The notes: generated by a model not told the origin, from the letters alone. 37,145 bases of DNA from Vibrio variabilis (GCF_003263785.1 NZ_JYJK01000101.1:1-37145), one strand, 5' to 3'; shown: positions 9,054-17,975, counted from the stretch's first letter. Made by a program: numbers and translations.

Positions 9054-10307
9054 TTGGATTATTTCAACTATCAGGACGATGGCCAGCTTTGGGCCGAGAA
9101 TACGTCACTTACCGAACTTGCCGAGCAATACGGCACACCACTTTATGTTTATTCCCGTGCGACGCTAGAGCGTCACTGGAATGCGTTTGATAAATCCGTT
9201 GGCGACCACCCACACTTGGTCTGTTATGCAGTGAAAGCGAATTCGAACATCGGTGTGCTTAATGTACTGGCACGTTTGGGTTCAGGCTTTGATATTGTTT
9301 CTGGCGGCGAGTTAGAACGTGTGGTTGCCGCGGGTGGCGATCCGAGCAAAGTAGTGTTCTCCGGTGTTGGTAAAACCGCGCAAGAGATGCGCCGTGCGCT
9401 TGAGCTTGGCATCAAGTGCTTCAATGTTGAATCTGAACCTGAGCTAGAGCGTCTGAACCAAGTAGCGGGTGAGATGGGTGTTGTGGCACCGATTTCATTG
9501 CGTATTAATCCAGATGTTGATGCGAATACTCACCCATACATCTCTACGGGGCTTCGTGATAACAAGTTTGGTATTGCGTTTGATCGCGCGCCAGCCGTCT
9601 ACAAATTTGCCAGCAGCCTACCAAACCTAGTGGTTCATGGTATCGACTGCCATATCGGCTCTCAGCTGACAGACATCGAACCATTCATCGATGCGACCGA
9701 TCGCTTATTAGCGCTGATCGACCAATTACGTGCCGATGGCGTTGATATTCGTCACCTTGACGTTGGCGGTGGTCTTGGTGTGGTTTATCGTGATGAGTTG
9801 CCACCTCAGCCATCGGATTACGCCAAAGCATTGCTGGCTCGCTTAGAGAACCATCCTGAGCTTGAACTGATTTTTGAACCGGGTCGTGCGATTGCGGCCA
9901 ATGCTGGTGTACTACTGACCAAGGTTGAGTTCCTTAAGCACACTGAACATAAGAATTTCGCCATCATCGATGCGGCGATGAATGATCTTATGCGTCCGGC
10001 ACTGTATCAAGCGTGGCAAGATATCATTCCGGTTAAACCTCGTGAAGGTGAAGCAACCACATACGATTTGGTTGGCCCAATCTGTGAAACGGGCGACTTC
10101 ATCGGTAAAGATCGCGATTTGGCGCTGGAGCCAAACGATCTACTGGCCGTTCGTTCTGCTGGTGCTTATGGCTTTGTTATGTCATCTAACTACAACACGC
10201 GACCACGCGTTGCCGAAGTAATGGTTGACGGTGAGGCGGCGCATTTGGTGCGTAAGCGTGAAACCTTAGAGAGTCTTTGGGAACTAGAAAGCATCTTGCC
10301 GGAGTAA
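9054..10307 (+). CDS. lysA: Diaminopimelate decarboxylase
   Basis: PLP enzyme that decarboxylates meso-diaminopimelate to L-lysine, the last step of lysine synthesis. The 417-aa frame is intact. The Schiff-base lysine is in CYAVKANSN (about Lys61). Other family signatures are HIGSQ, DVGGGLG, the phosphate-binding EPGR, and GPICETGD near the active site from the second subunit. The start is TTG at 9054 (MDYFNYQDDGQL), with AGGG 9 nt upstream; no in-frame ATG fits the family N-terminus. It is followed by dapF after 10 nt, linking diaminopimelate production with its use. Confidence 0.97.
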   Translation: MDYFNYQDDGQLWAENTSLTELAEQYGTPLYVYSRATLERHWNAFDKSVGDHPHLVCYAVKANSNIGVLNVLARLGSGFDIVSGGELERVVAAGGDPSKVVFSGVGKTAQEMRRALELGIKCFNVESEPELERLNQVAGEMGVVAPISLRINPDVDANTHPYISTGLRDNKFGIAFDRAPAVYKFASSLPNLVVHGIDCHIGSQLTDIEPFIDATDRLLALIDQLRADGVDIRHLDVGGGLGVVYRDELPPQPSDYAKALLARLENHPELELIFEPGRAIAANAGVLLTKVEFLKHTEHKNFAIIDAAMNDLMRPALYQAWQDIIPVKPREGEATTYDLVGPICETGDFIGKDRDLALEPNDLLAVRSAGAYGFVMSSNYNTRPRVAEVMVDGEAAHLVRKRETLESLWELESILPE

Positions 10308-10317
10308 CAGAACCACT

Positions 10318-11148
10318 ATGCACTTCCACTTTTCTAAAATGCACGGTTTGGGTAACGACTTTATGGTTGTTGACTGCATTACCCAGAACGTTTTCTTTTC
10401 ACCTGAGCTTATCCGCCGCTTAGCGGACAGGCACACAGGTGTTGGTTTTGACCAACTGTTGATTGTAGAAGCGCCTTACGATCCGGAAACGGATTTCCAT
10501 TACCGTATTTTCAATGCGGATGGCAGTGAGGTAGAGCAGTGTGGCAATGGCGCACGCTGTTTCGCTCGCTTTGTGCAGATGAAAGGGCTCACCAACAAGT
10601 ACAGTATCAGTGTCAGCACCAAGAAAGGCAAAATGGTGCTCAAGTTAGAAGAGAATGACTTGGTGACGGTGAATATGGGCCAACCTGAGTTCGAGCCAAG
10701 CAAGATCCCATTCAAAGCAAAGCAAAAAGAAAAGACCTATATTCTACGTGCCGGCGACCATACCTTGTTCTGTGGTGCCGTTAGCATGGGGAACCCCCAT
10801 GTCGTCACTGTGGTTGACGATACGCAAACTGCGGATGTGGATACCCTAGGTCCGCTATTGGAATCGCATGAACGTTTCCCAGAGCGCGTCAACGCAGGCT
10901 TTATGCAGGTGCTTAGCCGTGACGAGGTAAACCTGCGCGTCTATGAACGCGGTGCGGGTGAAACCCAAGCTTGCGGCAGTGGTGCGTGTGGTGCAGTTGC
11001 AGTGGGTATCGTGCAAGGGCTACTGGATGAAACGGTGGAGGTGCACTTACCGGGTGGTGATTTGAAGATCAGCTGGAAAGGTCCTGGCCATCCGCTGTAT
11101 ATGACAGGCGCAGCGGCTCACGTTTTCGATGGGCAGATTTCTTGTTAG
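10318..11148 (+). CDS. dapF: Diaminopimelate epimerase
   Basis: Converts LL- to meso-diaminopimelate for lysine and peptidoglycan synthesis, using two cysteines as acid/base pair without a cofactor. Both are present: VEQCGNGARCF (about Cys75) and TQACGSGACG (about Cys219). The N-terminus MHFHFSKMHGLGNDF is the family signature. Length 276 aa is normal. It starts 10 nt after lysA and is followed by a strong terminator, so lysA-dapF (possibly with lptM) forms the unit. Confidence 0.98.
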   Translation: MHFHFSKMHGLGNDFMVVDCITQNVFFSPELIRRLADRHTGVGFDQLLIVEAPYDPETDFHYRIFNADGSEVEQCGNGARCFARFVQMKGLTNKYSISVSTKKGKMVLKLEENDLVTVNMGQPEFEPSKIPFKAKQKEKTYILRAGDHTLFCGAVSMGNPHVVTVVDDTQTADVDTLGPLLESHERFPERVNAGFMQVLSRDEVNLRVYERGAGETQACGSGACGAVAVGIVQGLLDETVEVHLPGGDLKISWKGPGHPLYMTGAAAHVFDGQISC

Positions 11149-11166
11149 CCAATAACCCATTATACT

Positions 11167-11198
11167 AATGGCGGGTCCCTCGAGACCCGCCATTTTTT
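11167..11198 (+). terminator. Rho-independent terminator after dapF
   Basis: An 11-bp stem AATGGCGGGTC / GACCCGCCATT with a 6-nt loop, then TTTT. It separates dapF from the DUF484 gene that begins 32 nt later, so the downstream genes either depend on read-through or have their own promoter. Confidence 0.88.
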
Positions 11199-11229
11199 AT
11201 TTATATGACAGGGACTAAAGGGAATCATT

Positions 11230-11946
11230 TTGTCTGAGTTTGAAGCGAGCCACCTAACAGCAGAAGTGGTAGCAGAGTATCTTTCTGATCATCCAGATTT
11301 TTTTAAGGGCAGAGAATCACTAGTAGAGTCCCTTTCCTTACCACACCAGCAGCAAGGCGCGGTGTCTTTAGTGGGGATTCAGCTGCAACGACAGCGTGAG
11401 CGCATTGAAGCGCTGGAGGAAGAGATCACTGCCTTGATGTCCCTAGCGGCTCGCAATGATAAAACCTTCTATGAGTTTATGTCGCTGCAAGAAAACCTGT
11501 TGAAGTGCTATGATCTACAAAGTGTCGTTTCGGCTATTAAGCAAACCGCAACCGGCCTGAATTTGCGTGGCTATCTTAAACTTATTGATAACGATGACCA
11601 TGCCGACCCATTATCGATGGAAAGCTGGAAGCGCTTTACCACCAATCATCTCAATGGCAAAGAAGCGTACCTAGGGCGTCTGCGTCAAGCTGACCGCAGC
11701 ATGCTATTTACTGAGCAGCAGATAAGCGATGGCCAAGTGCCAGAGCTTGGCTCTTACGTGGTTTTGCCGCTCAAGCGTAAGTTCGCTCAAGGTTTGCTCA
11801 TCTTCTCAAGTGACGATGGAGGTCACTTCCAACCGGATATGGATACCCTGTTTTTGCGCCACCTCGCGCTGGTGGTTTCCTATCTATGCGAGCACCTTGA
11901 TTGGCAGGTGCAAGAGGAAGACAATGTCAGACCAAGCCACGCCTAA
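11230..11946 (+). CDS. DUF484 family protein (YigA-like)
   Basis: A 238-aa cytosolic protein of the DUF484 family, a GAF-like fold of unknown function conserved between dapF and xerC in gammaproteobacteria (YigA in E. coli). Family marks are the N-terminal VAEYLSDHPDFF, a coiled coil around residues 40-75 (QLQRQRERIEALEEEI), and a C-terminal GAF-like part ending VVSYLCEHLDW. The start is TTG, 7 nt after AAAGGGAA. Its last 23 nt overlap xerC, which suggests translational coupling. I cannot assign a ligand. Confidence 0.9.
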   Translation: MSEFEASHLTAEVVAEYLSDHPDFFKGRESLVESLSLPHQQQGAVSLVGIQLQRQRERIEALEEEITALMSLAARNDKTFYEFMSLQENLLKCYDLQSVVSAIKQTATGLNLRGYLKLIDNDDHADPLSMESWKRFTTNHLNGKEAYLGRLRQADRSMLFTEQQISDGQVPELGSYVVLPLKRKFAQGLLIFSSDDGGHFQPDMDTLFLRHLALVVSYLCEHLDWQVQEEDNVRPSHA

Positions 11947-12880
11947 TGCAAACCTTCCTAGCGGACTGCAAAAGCCGCTAGATAAGTTCTACGAATACCT
12001 GCGGAGCGAGAAAGGGCTCAGCCTGCATACCCAGCGTAACTACCGTCAGCAGCTCGAAACAATGGGGCAACACCTAAATGAGATGGGCGTAAAAGCTTGG
12101 ACTCAAGTGGACGCTGGGTGGGTAAGGCAGCTTGCCGGTAAGGGGATGCGTGAAGGGATGAAAGCGAGCAGCATCGCTACGCGTCTATCGTCGCTGCGTA
12201 GCTTCTTTGACTTCCTTATTCTGCGTGGTGAGCTGACTGCAAACCCTGCGAAAGGTGTCAGTGCGCCGCGCAAGCAAAGACCTCTGCCAAAGAATTTAGA
12301 TGTGGATGAAGTTTCCCAGCTTTTGGAAGTGGATGAAACTGATCCGCTGGCGATTCGCGACCGCGCCATGATGGAAATGATGTATGGCGCAGGCCTGCGT
12401 TTGGCGGAAATGGTGGGGATCGATGTTAAGCACCTCAATCTATCGAGCGGCGAAATTCGCGTAATTGGTAAAGGTAACAAAGAGCGTAAGGTGCCTTTCT
12501 CTGGGTATGCGACGGAATGGGCGCAAAAGTGGCTTAAGGTGCGTGGTGAGCTAGCCAAGCCCGGCGAGCAAGCGCTGTTCGTTTCCAAGCTGGGTACGCG
12601 GATTTCTCATCGCAGCGTACAAAAGCGCATGGCGGAATGGGGACAAAAGCAGTCTTTAGCTAGTCATGTCAGCCCACACAAACTGCGTCACTCGTTTGCC
12701 ACTCACATGCTCGAGTCGAGCAATAACCTGCGAGCGGTACAAGAGCTGCTTGGTCATGAGAACATCTCTACCACACAGATCTATACCCACCTTGATTTCC
12801 AACATCTTGCCCAAGCGTATGATCAAGCTCACCCTAGAGCCCATAAGAAAGGTAAGCCTAAGCAACAAGAGGATTCCTAA
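11924..12880 (+). CDS. xerC: Tyrosine recombinase XerC
   Basis: XerC with XerD resolves chromosome dimers at dif, and in vibrios it also takes part in CTX-type phage integration. The N-terminal SAM-like DNA-binding domain covers about residues 12-100 (FYEYLRSEKGLSLHTQRNY). The catalytic domain shows Arg in GAGLRLAEM, Lys in GKGNKERKVPF, the HKLRHSFATH box, His in LGHENISTTQ and the nucleophile Tyr in IYTHLD. Length 318 aa. I chose ATG 11924, after AGAGGAAG; the longer open frame upstream overlaps the DUF484 coding sequence in another frame. Its stop overlaps the yigB start. Confidence 0.96.
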   Translation: MSDQATPNANLPSGLQKPLDKFYEYLRSEKGLSLHTQRNYRQQLETMGQHLNEMGVKAWTQVDAGWVRQLAGKGMREGMKASSIATRLSSLRSFFDFLILRGELTANPAKGVSAPRKQRPLPKNLDVDEVSQLLEVDETDPLAIRDRAMMEMMYGAGLRLAEMVGIDVKHLNLSSGEIRVIGKGNKERKVPFSGYATEWAQKWLKVRGELAKPGEQALFVSKLGTRISHRSVQKRMAEWGQKQSLASHVSPHKLRHSFATHMLESSNNLRAVQELLGHENISTTQIYTHLDFQHLAQAYDQAHPRAHKKGKPKQQEDS

Positions 12881-13599
12881 TGCGCTTTTATCGCAGCCTA
12901 GAGACCATCAAAGCGATGACCTTTGACCTTGATGACACCCTTTATGACAATTGGCCGATCATTCGCGAGGTAGAGAGGAAAGCGACTCAGTGGTTACAGC
13001 AAAACCATCCAATCAGCCAGCAGTGGGACAAAGCGCAATGGCAAGCGTTCAAGTTGCAGTTGGCTAAGCAAGAGCCGATGCTGAAACATGATGTCACCGA
13101 GTGGCGTTATCAGCAGATAAAACAGGGTCTGGGGCATTTGGGTTACGATGATCCAAAAGCGACTGAGGCTGCGAAAACGCTAATAAATCATGTGTTGGAA
13201 TGGCGCAGCGACTTCGATGTTCCACATGAAACACATCAGTTTTTGACAATTTTGAGTGAGAAGATGCCACTGGTGGCCATCACTAATGGCAATGTCGATG
13301 TCGATAAAATCGGTTTGGGGCGCTACTTTTCTTTAGTGCTAAAGGCAGGTCTTGATGGCCGAGCCAAGCCTTATGCGGATATGTTTGACAAAGCCGCCGA
13401 TTTTCTGGCCTTGCCGCGTCAGCAGATCTTGCATGTGGGCGATCATGTGGTGACGGATGTGGCAGGGGCTAAACGCAACGGTTTTAGTGCTTGCTGGTTT
13501 AACGACAAAGGTGTTGAGCCTTGTGATATTCCTCGAATGAAGCTGCTGCCAGACGTTGAGATAAGCCGCATTGAGCAGTTGCTTGAGCTAACGCGCTAA
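12880..13599 (+). CDS. yigB: HAD-family phosphatase YigB
   Basis: A HAD hydrolase of the YigB type; the E. coli protein dephosphorylates FMN to riboflavin and acts on other small phosphates. Motif I is FDLDDTLYDN (Asp16 nucleophile, Asp18 acid/base), motif II is ITNGN, motif III Lys is in RAKPYADM, and motif IV is HVGDHVVTDV. Length 239 aa is typical. The start ATG overlaps the xerC stop (TAATG), so it is the last gene of the DUF484-xerC-yigB set. Its last four codons, including the stop, lie in a palindrome shared with the convergent tapT-like gene. Confidence 0.93.
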   Translation: MRFYRSLETIKAMTFDLDDTLYDNWPIIREVERKATQWLQQNHPISQQWDKAQWQAFKLQLAKQEPMLKHDVTEWRYQQIKQGLGHLGYDDPKATEAAKTLINHVLEWRSDFDVPHETHQFLTILSEKMPLVAITNGNVDVDKIGLGRYFSLVLKAGLDGRAKPYADMFDKAADFLALPRQQILHVGDHVVTDVAGAKRNGFSACWFNDKGVEPCDIPRMKLLPDVEISRIEQLLELTR

Positions 13600-13616
13600 T
13601 CACTATTAGCGCGTTA
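13589..13616. repeat. Palindrome encoding the ends of two convergent genes
   Basis: TAACGCGCTAA (13589-13599) and TTAGCGCGTTA (13606-13616) are perfect 11-bp arms around a 6-nt loop. Each arm contains the stop codon of one of the two convergent genes, and both proteins end in Leu-Thr-Arg. There is no T run, so termination strength is uncertain. Confidence 0.85.
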
Positions 13617-14190
13617 AAGCGTGTCCGCTGCGCTCTGCTTGAAAGCGCAGCATATACTCGTCAAAGAATGTGAGCATGGCATTGGCGTCGTGCTCGCTTG
13701 CCACCTGTCGCGTTATCTCAGCGCAGACTTCAAAGGTACACAGATTTCCTGCTTGTTGGTTTCTTCGCAGTGCATATCGAGATAACTGCTCGGTATTGAG
13801 ATGAACTTTGGGTAGCGATTGCAGCCAAGCGCTGCGATTGAGCATCTTTTTCGCTTCTTGCCAAGTACCATCCAGCACGATGAAGTTACTTGTTTGCCCT
13901 TGCTGCTGCGCTTGCCATTCATCGAGCGGCACACTGTCTTCACTCGGAAATACCAACACAGGTAAGTTAGGGCTGGTTTCGGATAAGCAGCGCTCACACG
14001 GCTGCTTACGTTGCCATTCCGTTACCTTGCTGCTCGCAAACAATCTATCGATTAACTTCCCCGTATTGGTTGCGCGAGAAAGCTCATTAGGGTGAGTGAG
14101 TAAGGTAAAACAAAGATCAGAGGCGATCGTTGGGATCGCCTCACAATAGCAATTGTGGATAAAACCACAAGTTGTACACATTGGCTTCAT
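13606..14190 (-). CDS. tapT: DTW-domain tRNA-uridine aminocarboxypropyltransferase (TapT-like)
   Basis: DTW-domain enzymes transfer the aminocarboxypropyl group of SAM to a uridine in tRNA (acp3U); E. coli TapT modifies U47 of several tRNAs. The 194-aa product has an N-terminal zinc-binding Cys cluster (MCTTCGFIHNCYC, plus PCERC about residue 65), the SAM-fold motif THPNELSRATNTG, and the family motif LDGTWQEAKKM. It is shorter than E. coli TapT (about 230 aa), and DTW paralogues exist, so the exact substrate is inferred. Convergent with yigB, 6 nt apart. Confidence 0.82.
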   Translation of the reverse strand: MKPMCTTCGFIHNCYCEAIPTIASDLCFTLLTHPNELSRATNTGKLIDRLFASSKVTEWQRKQPCERCLSETSPNLPVLVFPSEDSVPLDEWQAQQQGQTSNFIVLDGTWQEAKKMLNRSAWLQSLPKVHLNTEQLSRYALRRNQQAGNLCTFEVCAEITRQVASEHDANAMLTFFDEYMLRFQAERSGHALTR

Positions 14191-14199
14191 AGTTGGGAT

Positions 14200-15227
14200 C
14201 TATTCACCTTTAAACAGCACTAAGCCGCCATTGGCGATCGGGTATAGGATATCTCCCACCTTTTCTTGCTTAGCAATGAGCTTGTTGCCGTCTAGCGTAA
14301 AGATTCGCTGCGACACTAAGTACTGCTGCTGGTGACGTGTCATGATGACTTGCACTTGTTGGTTATTCAGTTGCTGCCAAAAGCCGCGCTCTTCGGTTGC
14401 GGGTGAGTCGTCTGGGTACTCATAGCGAGTGATAGCAGTATGGTCAGGTAGCAATGTCATTGAGACAGTGAATCCGGCCGTTTCAGTGGACTGTGCAACA
14501 TAGCTGCCAGCCCAGTTTAGCGTAGTATCTGAGTTGGACAGCGTGGCGCAGCCTTGTCGAGTTTTGTCACCCATGGTGATGACCCCGTCCAACCATAAAT
14601 AGTGTCGCTCATGGTGTCGTTACACAGCTTACTGCTCATCTGCAGATTGGCATCGTCAAACTCATAGCGACGGGTCGTTTGGGTTACCTTACGATCCTTG
14701 AGCTTCAGCGACTGCTTGTCTTCACCCATCATTGCGAAGCTGGCTTGTTTGCTGTTGTCGAACTTTAGTGACCAGAAAGGCTCGTTGCCCAGCACCTGTG
14801 TCGGTCTAAGCGGCTGATCGCAGCGCTTTGGGTTCTCCGCGGTAAGCATGTTGACCTGTTTCACCACAAATCGACCGGTGTAATCGGAATCAAACCCACG
14901 ATGGCTTGGTGGCTCAAGGTAACCAATGACTTCCGCATAGACAGGTTGATAAGGTTCGCGAGTCAGCTTCTCAGCTTCTGGACGAATATCCTCTGGCAGA
15001 TCGAGCCAGTACTGATGCTGGCTGCCGCACGGTTGAATGGTACGTGTCTCGTGACCAATAATGGCCTGTCCACGCATCACATAGGTTTGCGGTGTGATCG
15101 TTTCTGGACGTGATAGCTCAGCAGAAGGCACTTGAGGCGCGCTTTGCGGTGACTCTGAGTTGAAAGACGAACAGGCTTGAAGCAATATGAGCGGAGCAAC
15201 CGCGAGCGGTAGACGCGACATTGTCAT
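14200..15227 (-). CDS. COG3650/NlpE-like outer-membrane lipoprotein (frame broken at 14583-14586)
   Basis: A predicted lipoprotein with signal peptide MTMSRLPLAVAPLILLQAC; the lipobox Cys is at about residue 19. The mature part has the motif VLGNEPFWSLKF typical of COG3650 proteins, a GCA motif (RQGCATLS), and a C-terminal segment resembling the NlpE N-terminal lipocalin-like domain but without its CxxC. The frame breaks after IYGWTG: one extra coding-strand G in a run of four gives YGWTGVITMGDKT and continues to 14200. Restored length is 342 aa. ATG 15227 has AAGGA at good spacing. Divergent from the EVE gene with only 43 nt between the starts. Function unknown; an envelope or metal stress role would be a guess. 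Confidence 0.72.
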
Positions 15228-15270
15228 TGAATTTTCCTTATTTGAAACGATCACAGGTATCCACACCATT

Positions 15271-15729
15271 ATGGCATATTGGCTATTTAAAACAGAGCCA
15301 GATGAGTTTTCCATCGACACGCTGCGTGTAAAAGGAAGCTCATGCTGGGAAGGCGTTCGTAATTATCAGGCGCGTAACATGATGCGAGATGAGATGAAGC
15401 TGGGCGACTTAGTACTCATTTATCACTCCTCATGCAAGACAATTGGCGTGGCGGGCATTGCTCGTATTACCAAAGAGGCCTATCCCGACCATTTCCAGTT
15501 TGATATCAACAGCGACTATTACGACCCAAAATCCGATCCTGATAACCCGCGCTGGTTAATGGTAGACATTGAATATGTCGAAAAGTTTAAGCGCGTTCTG
15601 CCGCTAAGTATCCTTAAAGTGATGCCTGAGCTAGAGAATATGCCGTTGGTAAAACGAGGCAATCGCTTGTCCGTGATGCCAGTATCAGAGTCTGAGTGGT
15701 CAGCGATTTTGGCGCGAGTGGCTCGCTAG
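15271..15729 (+). CDS. EVE-domain protein
   Basis: A 152-aa single-domain EVE protein (PUA/YTH-like fold, related to human THYN1). EVE domains are thought to recognise modified bases in DNA or RNA. The N-terminus AYWLFKTEPDEFSI and the motif CWEGVRNYQARNMMRD, with the aromatic residues of the binding pocket, are the family signatures; PRWLMVDI and MPLVKRGNRLSVMPV follow. I chose ATG 15271 because MAYWLFKTEP is the usual start. It stands alone here; no modification or restriction gene is adjacent, so a housekeeping role is more likely than a defence one. Confidence 0.9.
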   Translation: MAYWLFKTEPDEFSIDTLRVKGSSCWEGVRNYQARNMMRDEMKLGDLVLIYHSSCKTIGVAGIARITKEAYPDHFQFDINSDYYDPKSDPDNPRWLMVDIEYVEKFKRVLPLSILKVMPELENMPLVKRGNRLSVMPVSESEWSAILARVAR

Positions 15730-15790
15730 ATTTGTGCGTGAGACTTTTCGTTTTTGAAGCTTGTTGCTCCAGGGAATAAAGATCAGCAAG

Positions 15791-15841
15791 CTCCCATGCC
15801 CAATGGTGAGGATATGCACCATATAGGGGTGAGCATGGGAG
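15791..15841. terminator. Nested inverted repeat between the EVE gene and yigL
   Basis: An outer perfect 9-bp pair, CTCCCATGC / GCATGGGAG, encloses an inner pair ATGGTG / CACCAT (15803-15822). It lies between convergent genes and could fold as a terminator or mRNA 3' barrier, but the T run is weak. Confidence 0.5.
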
Positions 15842-15857
15842 TTTGGATTTGATTTCG

Positions 15858-16678
15858 TTACAGTAGGTGTTTCTTTAAAAACTCTGCAACGGCGTCATCA
15901 GCATTGCTGCCAATGACGGTATTGTTTGGTAGGGCTTTTTTCACTTTCTCGTGAGCATTTTCCATTACCAAGCCATGACCTGCCATGCTTAGCATCTCGG
16001 CATCGTTCATGCCATCACCAAACGCGATGCAATTTTCAAGTCCGTACCCTAGCTTTTCTGCGACGGCTTTCAGCGCTTCACCCTTAGACACTTCTTTTGC
16101 CATTACTTCTAGGCACCAAGGTGTCGAGAACGCGATATTGAGCGAATCACCAAACTTCTCACGTAGTGCATCCTCAAACTCAACCAAATGTTCATGGTCT
16201 TGCTTTGGATGGGTAATAAAGATTTTAGCGATACCCTGAGTTGGTGCGTTGCTGGCATCAAACAAGGTATAGGTAAAGCCCGTCTCAGTATGGAACTTAC
16301 GTAAGAACTCATCTTCTTGGTTTAGTAGCCAAGTGTCATCTTGATACATGTGAACAAACAGTTCGCTGTCGGTGTTCAAAACATCCACGACAGATTGAAC
16401 CATGTCTTGTGGAATGTTCTCACTGTATAGCAGTTCATCTTGCTCATCGTGAACACGAGCGCCGTTAGAGGTGATCATATAGCAGGAATGCCGACTGATT
16501 CACGAATGCCCGCGACGTCCACATGATGACGACCCGTGGCGAAGATGAAGGTATAGCCCTTGGCATGCAGCGCTTTTAAGGTTTGCTTAGAGTTGGCACT
16601 GAGTAGGTGGTCGGGTGCCAGTAGGGTACCGTCTAGATCAGAAGCAACAATTTTGATGGAATCTCGATTCAGGGTCAT
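15858..16678 (-). CDS. yigL: HAD Cof-type phosphatase YigL (frame broken near 16481)
   Basis: Cof-type HAD phosphatase; the E. coli YigL acts on pyridoxal 5'-phosphate and sugar phosphates. Motif I is ASDLDGTLL (Asp14, Asp16), followed by FATGRHHVDV, and motif IV is IAFGDGMNDAEML. Similarity to E. coli YigL runs through YMITSNGARVHD and the C-terminal NADDAV. The frame breaks at GIPA: one extra coding-strand T gives GIPAYMITSNGARV and joins the parts. Restored length is 273 aa. It follows pldB on the same strand, as in E. coli. Confidence 0.9.
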
Positions 16679-16779
16679 AGTTCTCTCTTCGTGTCACAGG
16701 TAAAAGCGAGTCGCTTGGTTCGGCCAACAAAGCCGTCACAATGGTGACAATTGTAGGGGATCTGGGCGCAGAAAAAGAG

Positions 16780-16814
16780 GGTAAATGGTGAATTGATTTG
16801 TTTCCTCATTTACC
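16780..16814 (-). terminator. Weak hairpin after pldB
   Basis: Perfect 8-bp arms GGTAAATG / CATTTACC with a 19-nt spacer. Read on the minus strand they are followed by CTCTTTTT. The long loop makes this a weak terminator or attenuator between pldB and yigL. Confidence 0.3.
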
Positions 16815-16840
16815 GACTTTTCCGCAATTTATGGCTTTTA

Positions 16841-17848
16841 TTACGGTTTATCAGTGAAGGACGTGTTATCGCCAAAGAATGTGGTTATCGCATCCAGTGC
16901 TTGGTTGCGATATTGGTCTTTTTCAAACAGCACTTCGTGTTTGGCGCCATCGACAGTGACGAGGGCTGCGTTTGCGTTGGTGCGTGACAGTTTATTGATA
17001 AAGCGCAGTTGGTCTTGGTTACTTACAATCTGATCGGCGCCTGCTTGGACCACAAGCAGTGGAATATTAACCTGCCTAGTTTGTTGAATGCATTGCTTAG
17101 CTGCCATCAAGCCTTGCCACACCCAACGCGTGCTCGGGCCGCCGATTTTTAGCTCTGGCATTTTTTCATATAGGTCGCGAAACCAGTGATAACGCACTTC
17201 ACTTGAAGAGAGCGGATTGATGTCGAACGGTTTTGCCACATAACCTTGATAACCGGGGGCATAGGTTGGAGTTGGGTAAACCGCGGTCATGATTTGCGAG
17301 AGCCAAATGGCAATCGGCTTTAGGTACCAAGGAACATTCACGCCATACATGGGGGCGCTCAGTGCAATCTTATCGAAACCATGATTCGGGCGAGTTTGCA
17401 GATAGCGAGTAGAAATGTTGCCGCCCATAGAGTGCGCGAGTAAGTGGCGCTGCTCATAGTGGCTTAAATCAAAGTGCTCTAACAGTAACTGCATGTCATC
17501 GAGGTAGTCGTCAAACTCATTAATGTGACCCATTTCTGGGTTGGGTGCTAGGTGAGTAGACAGTCCCTGACCACGATGATCAAATGAATAAATGTTGTAG
17601 CCTTGCTGGTAGAAGTCGAAAAATAGCTCCTGATATTTCCAGGCTGACTCGATGCGCCCGTTGACGACCACAAGGGCTTTGGTATGGCTTTCGTGGGTTA
17701 ACTTACTCCAATAAAGCTGTGTGCCATCCTTTGCTTTGAGCTTGCCCTCATGGCGACTGTCCCATAATTGAGCGATTTGTGTGTTTATTACTTGCTCAAA
17801 TTGTGGCTCTTGAGTATAAGAGATGTCAGTAGCATTTTTTTTGTGCAT
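16841..17848 (-). CDS. pldB: Lysophospholipase L2 family alpha/beta hydrolase
   Basis: PldB hydrolyses lysophospholipids at the inner membrane. The 335-aa frame is intact and the alpha/beta hydrolase triad is visible: Ser140 in LAHSMGG, Asp272 in AGADQIV and His304 in GAKHEVLFE. FDHRGQGLS (about 89-97) and the lid region after SAPMYGV fit the monoacylglycerol-lipase-like subgroup. No signal peptide is seen. It starts 127 nt from divergent rhtB and precedes yigL, the order found in E. coli. Confidence 0.92.
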   Translation of the reverse strand: MHKKNATDISYTQEPQFEQVINTQIAQLWDSRHEGKLKAKDGTQLYWSKLTHESHTKALVVVNGRIESAWKYQELFFDFYQQGYNIYSFDHRGQGLSTHLAPNPEMGHINEFDDYLDDMQLLLEHFDLSHYEQRHLLAHSMGGNISTRYLQTRPNHGFDKIALSAPMYGVNVPWYLKPIAIWLSQIMTAVYPTPTYAPGYQGYVAKPFDINPLSSSEVRYHWFRDLYEKMPELKIGGPSTRWVWQGLMAAKQCIQQTRQVNIPLLVVQAGADQIVSNQDQLRFINKLSRTNANAALVTVDGAKHEVLFEKDQYRNQALDAITTFFGDNTSFTDKP

Positions 17849-17873
17849 ACATAGGCCTACTTCAATATTTGTG

Positions 17874-17879
17874 TATAAT
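17874..17879 (+). promoter_or_regulatory. Candidate -10 element for rhtB
   Basis: A perfect TATAAT in the pldB-rhtB gap, implying a leader of about 90 nt. No good -35 is found 16-18 nt upstream. Just after the predicted start point lies a 6-bp dyad, TCGACA-N6-TGTCGA (17891-17908), possibly an operator or leader hairpin. Confidence 0.4.
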
Positions 17880-17975
17880 GCACTGTTTTTTCGACATTTT
17901 TGTGTCGATGTGCAGGGTGATTAGTCCACGGGATGTCTTATTTAGTTAAGAGTAAACCAGTGGTGAGGAAATACA

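Noticed and set aside
11729..11923. N-terminal extension of xerC
   Set aside because: It lies inside the DUF484 coding sequence in another frame and adds non-family residues; ATG 11924 has a good Shine-Dalgarno.
15271..15729. EVE protein as part of a defence or DNA-modification system
   Set aside because: No restriction, methylase or mobile gene is adjacent and neighbours are housekeeping genes; it matches the stand-alone type.
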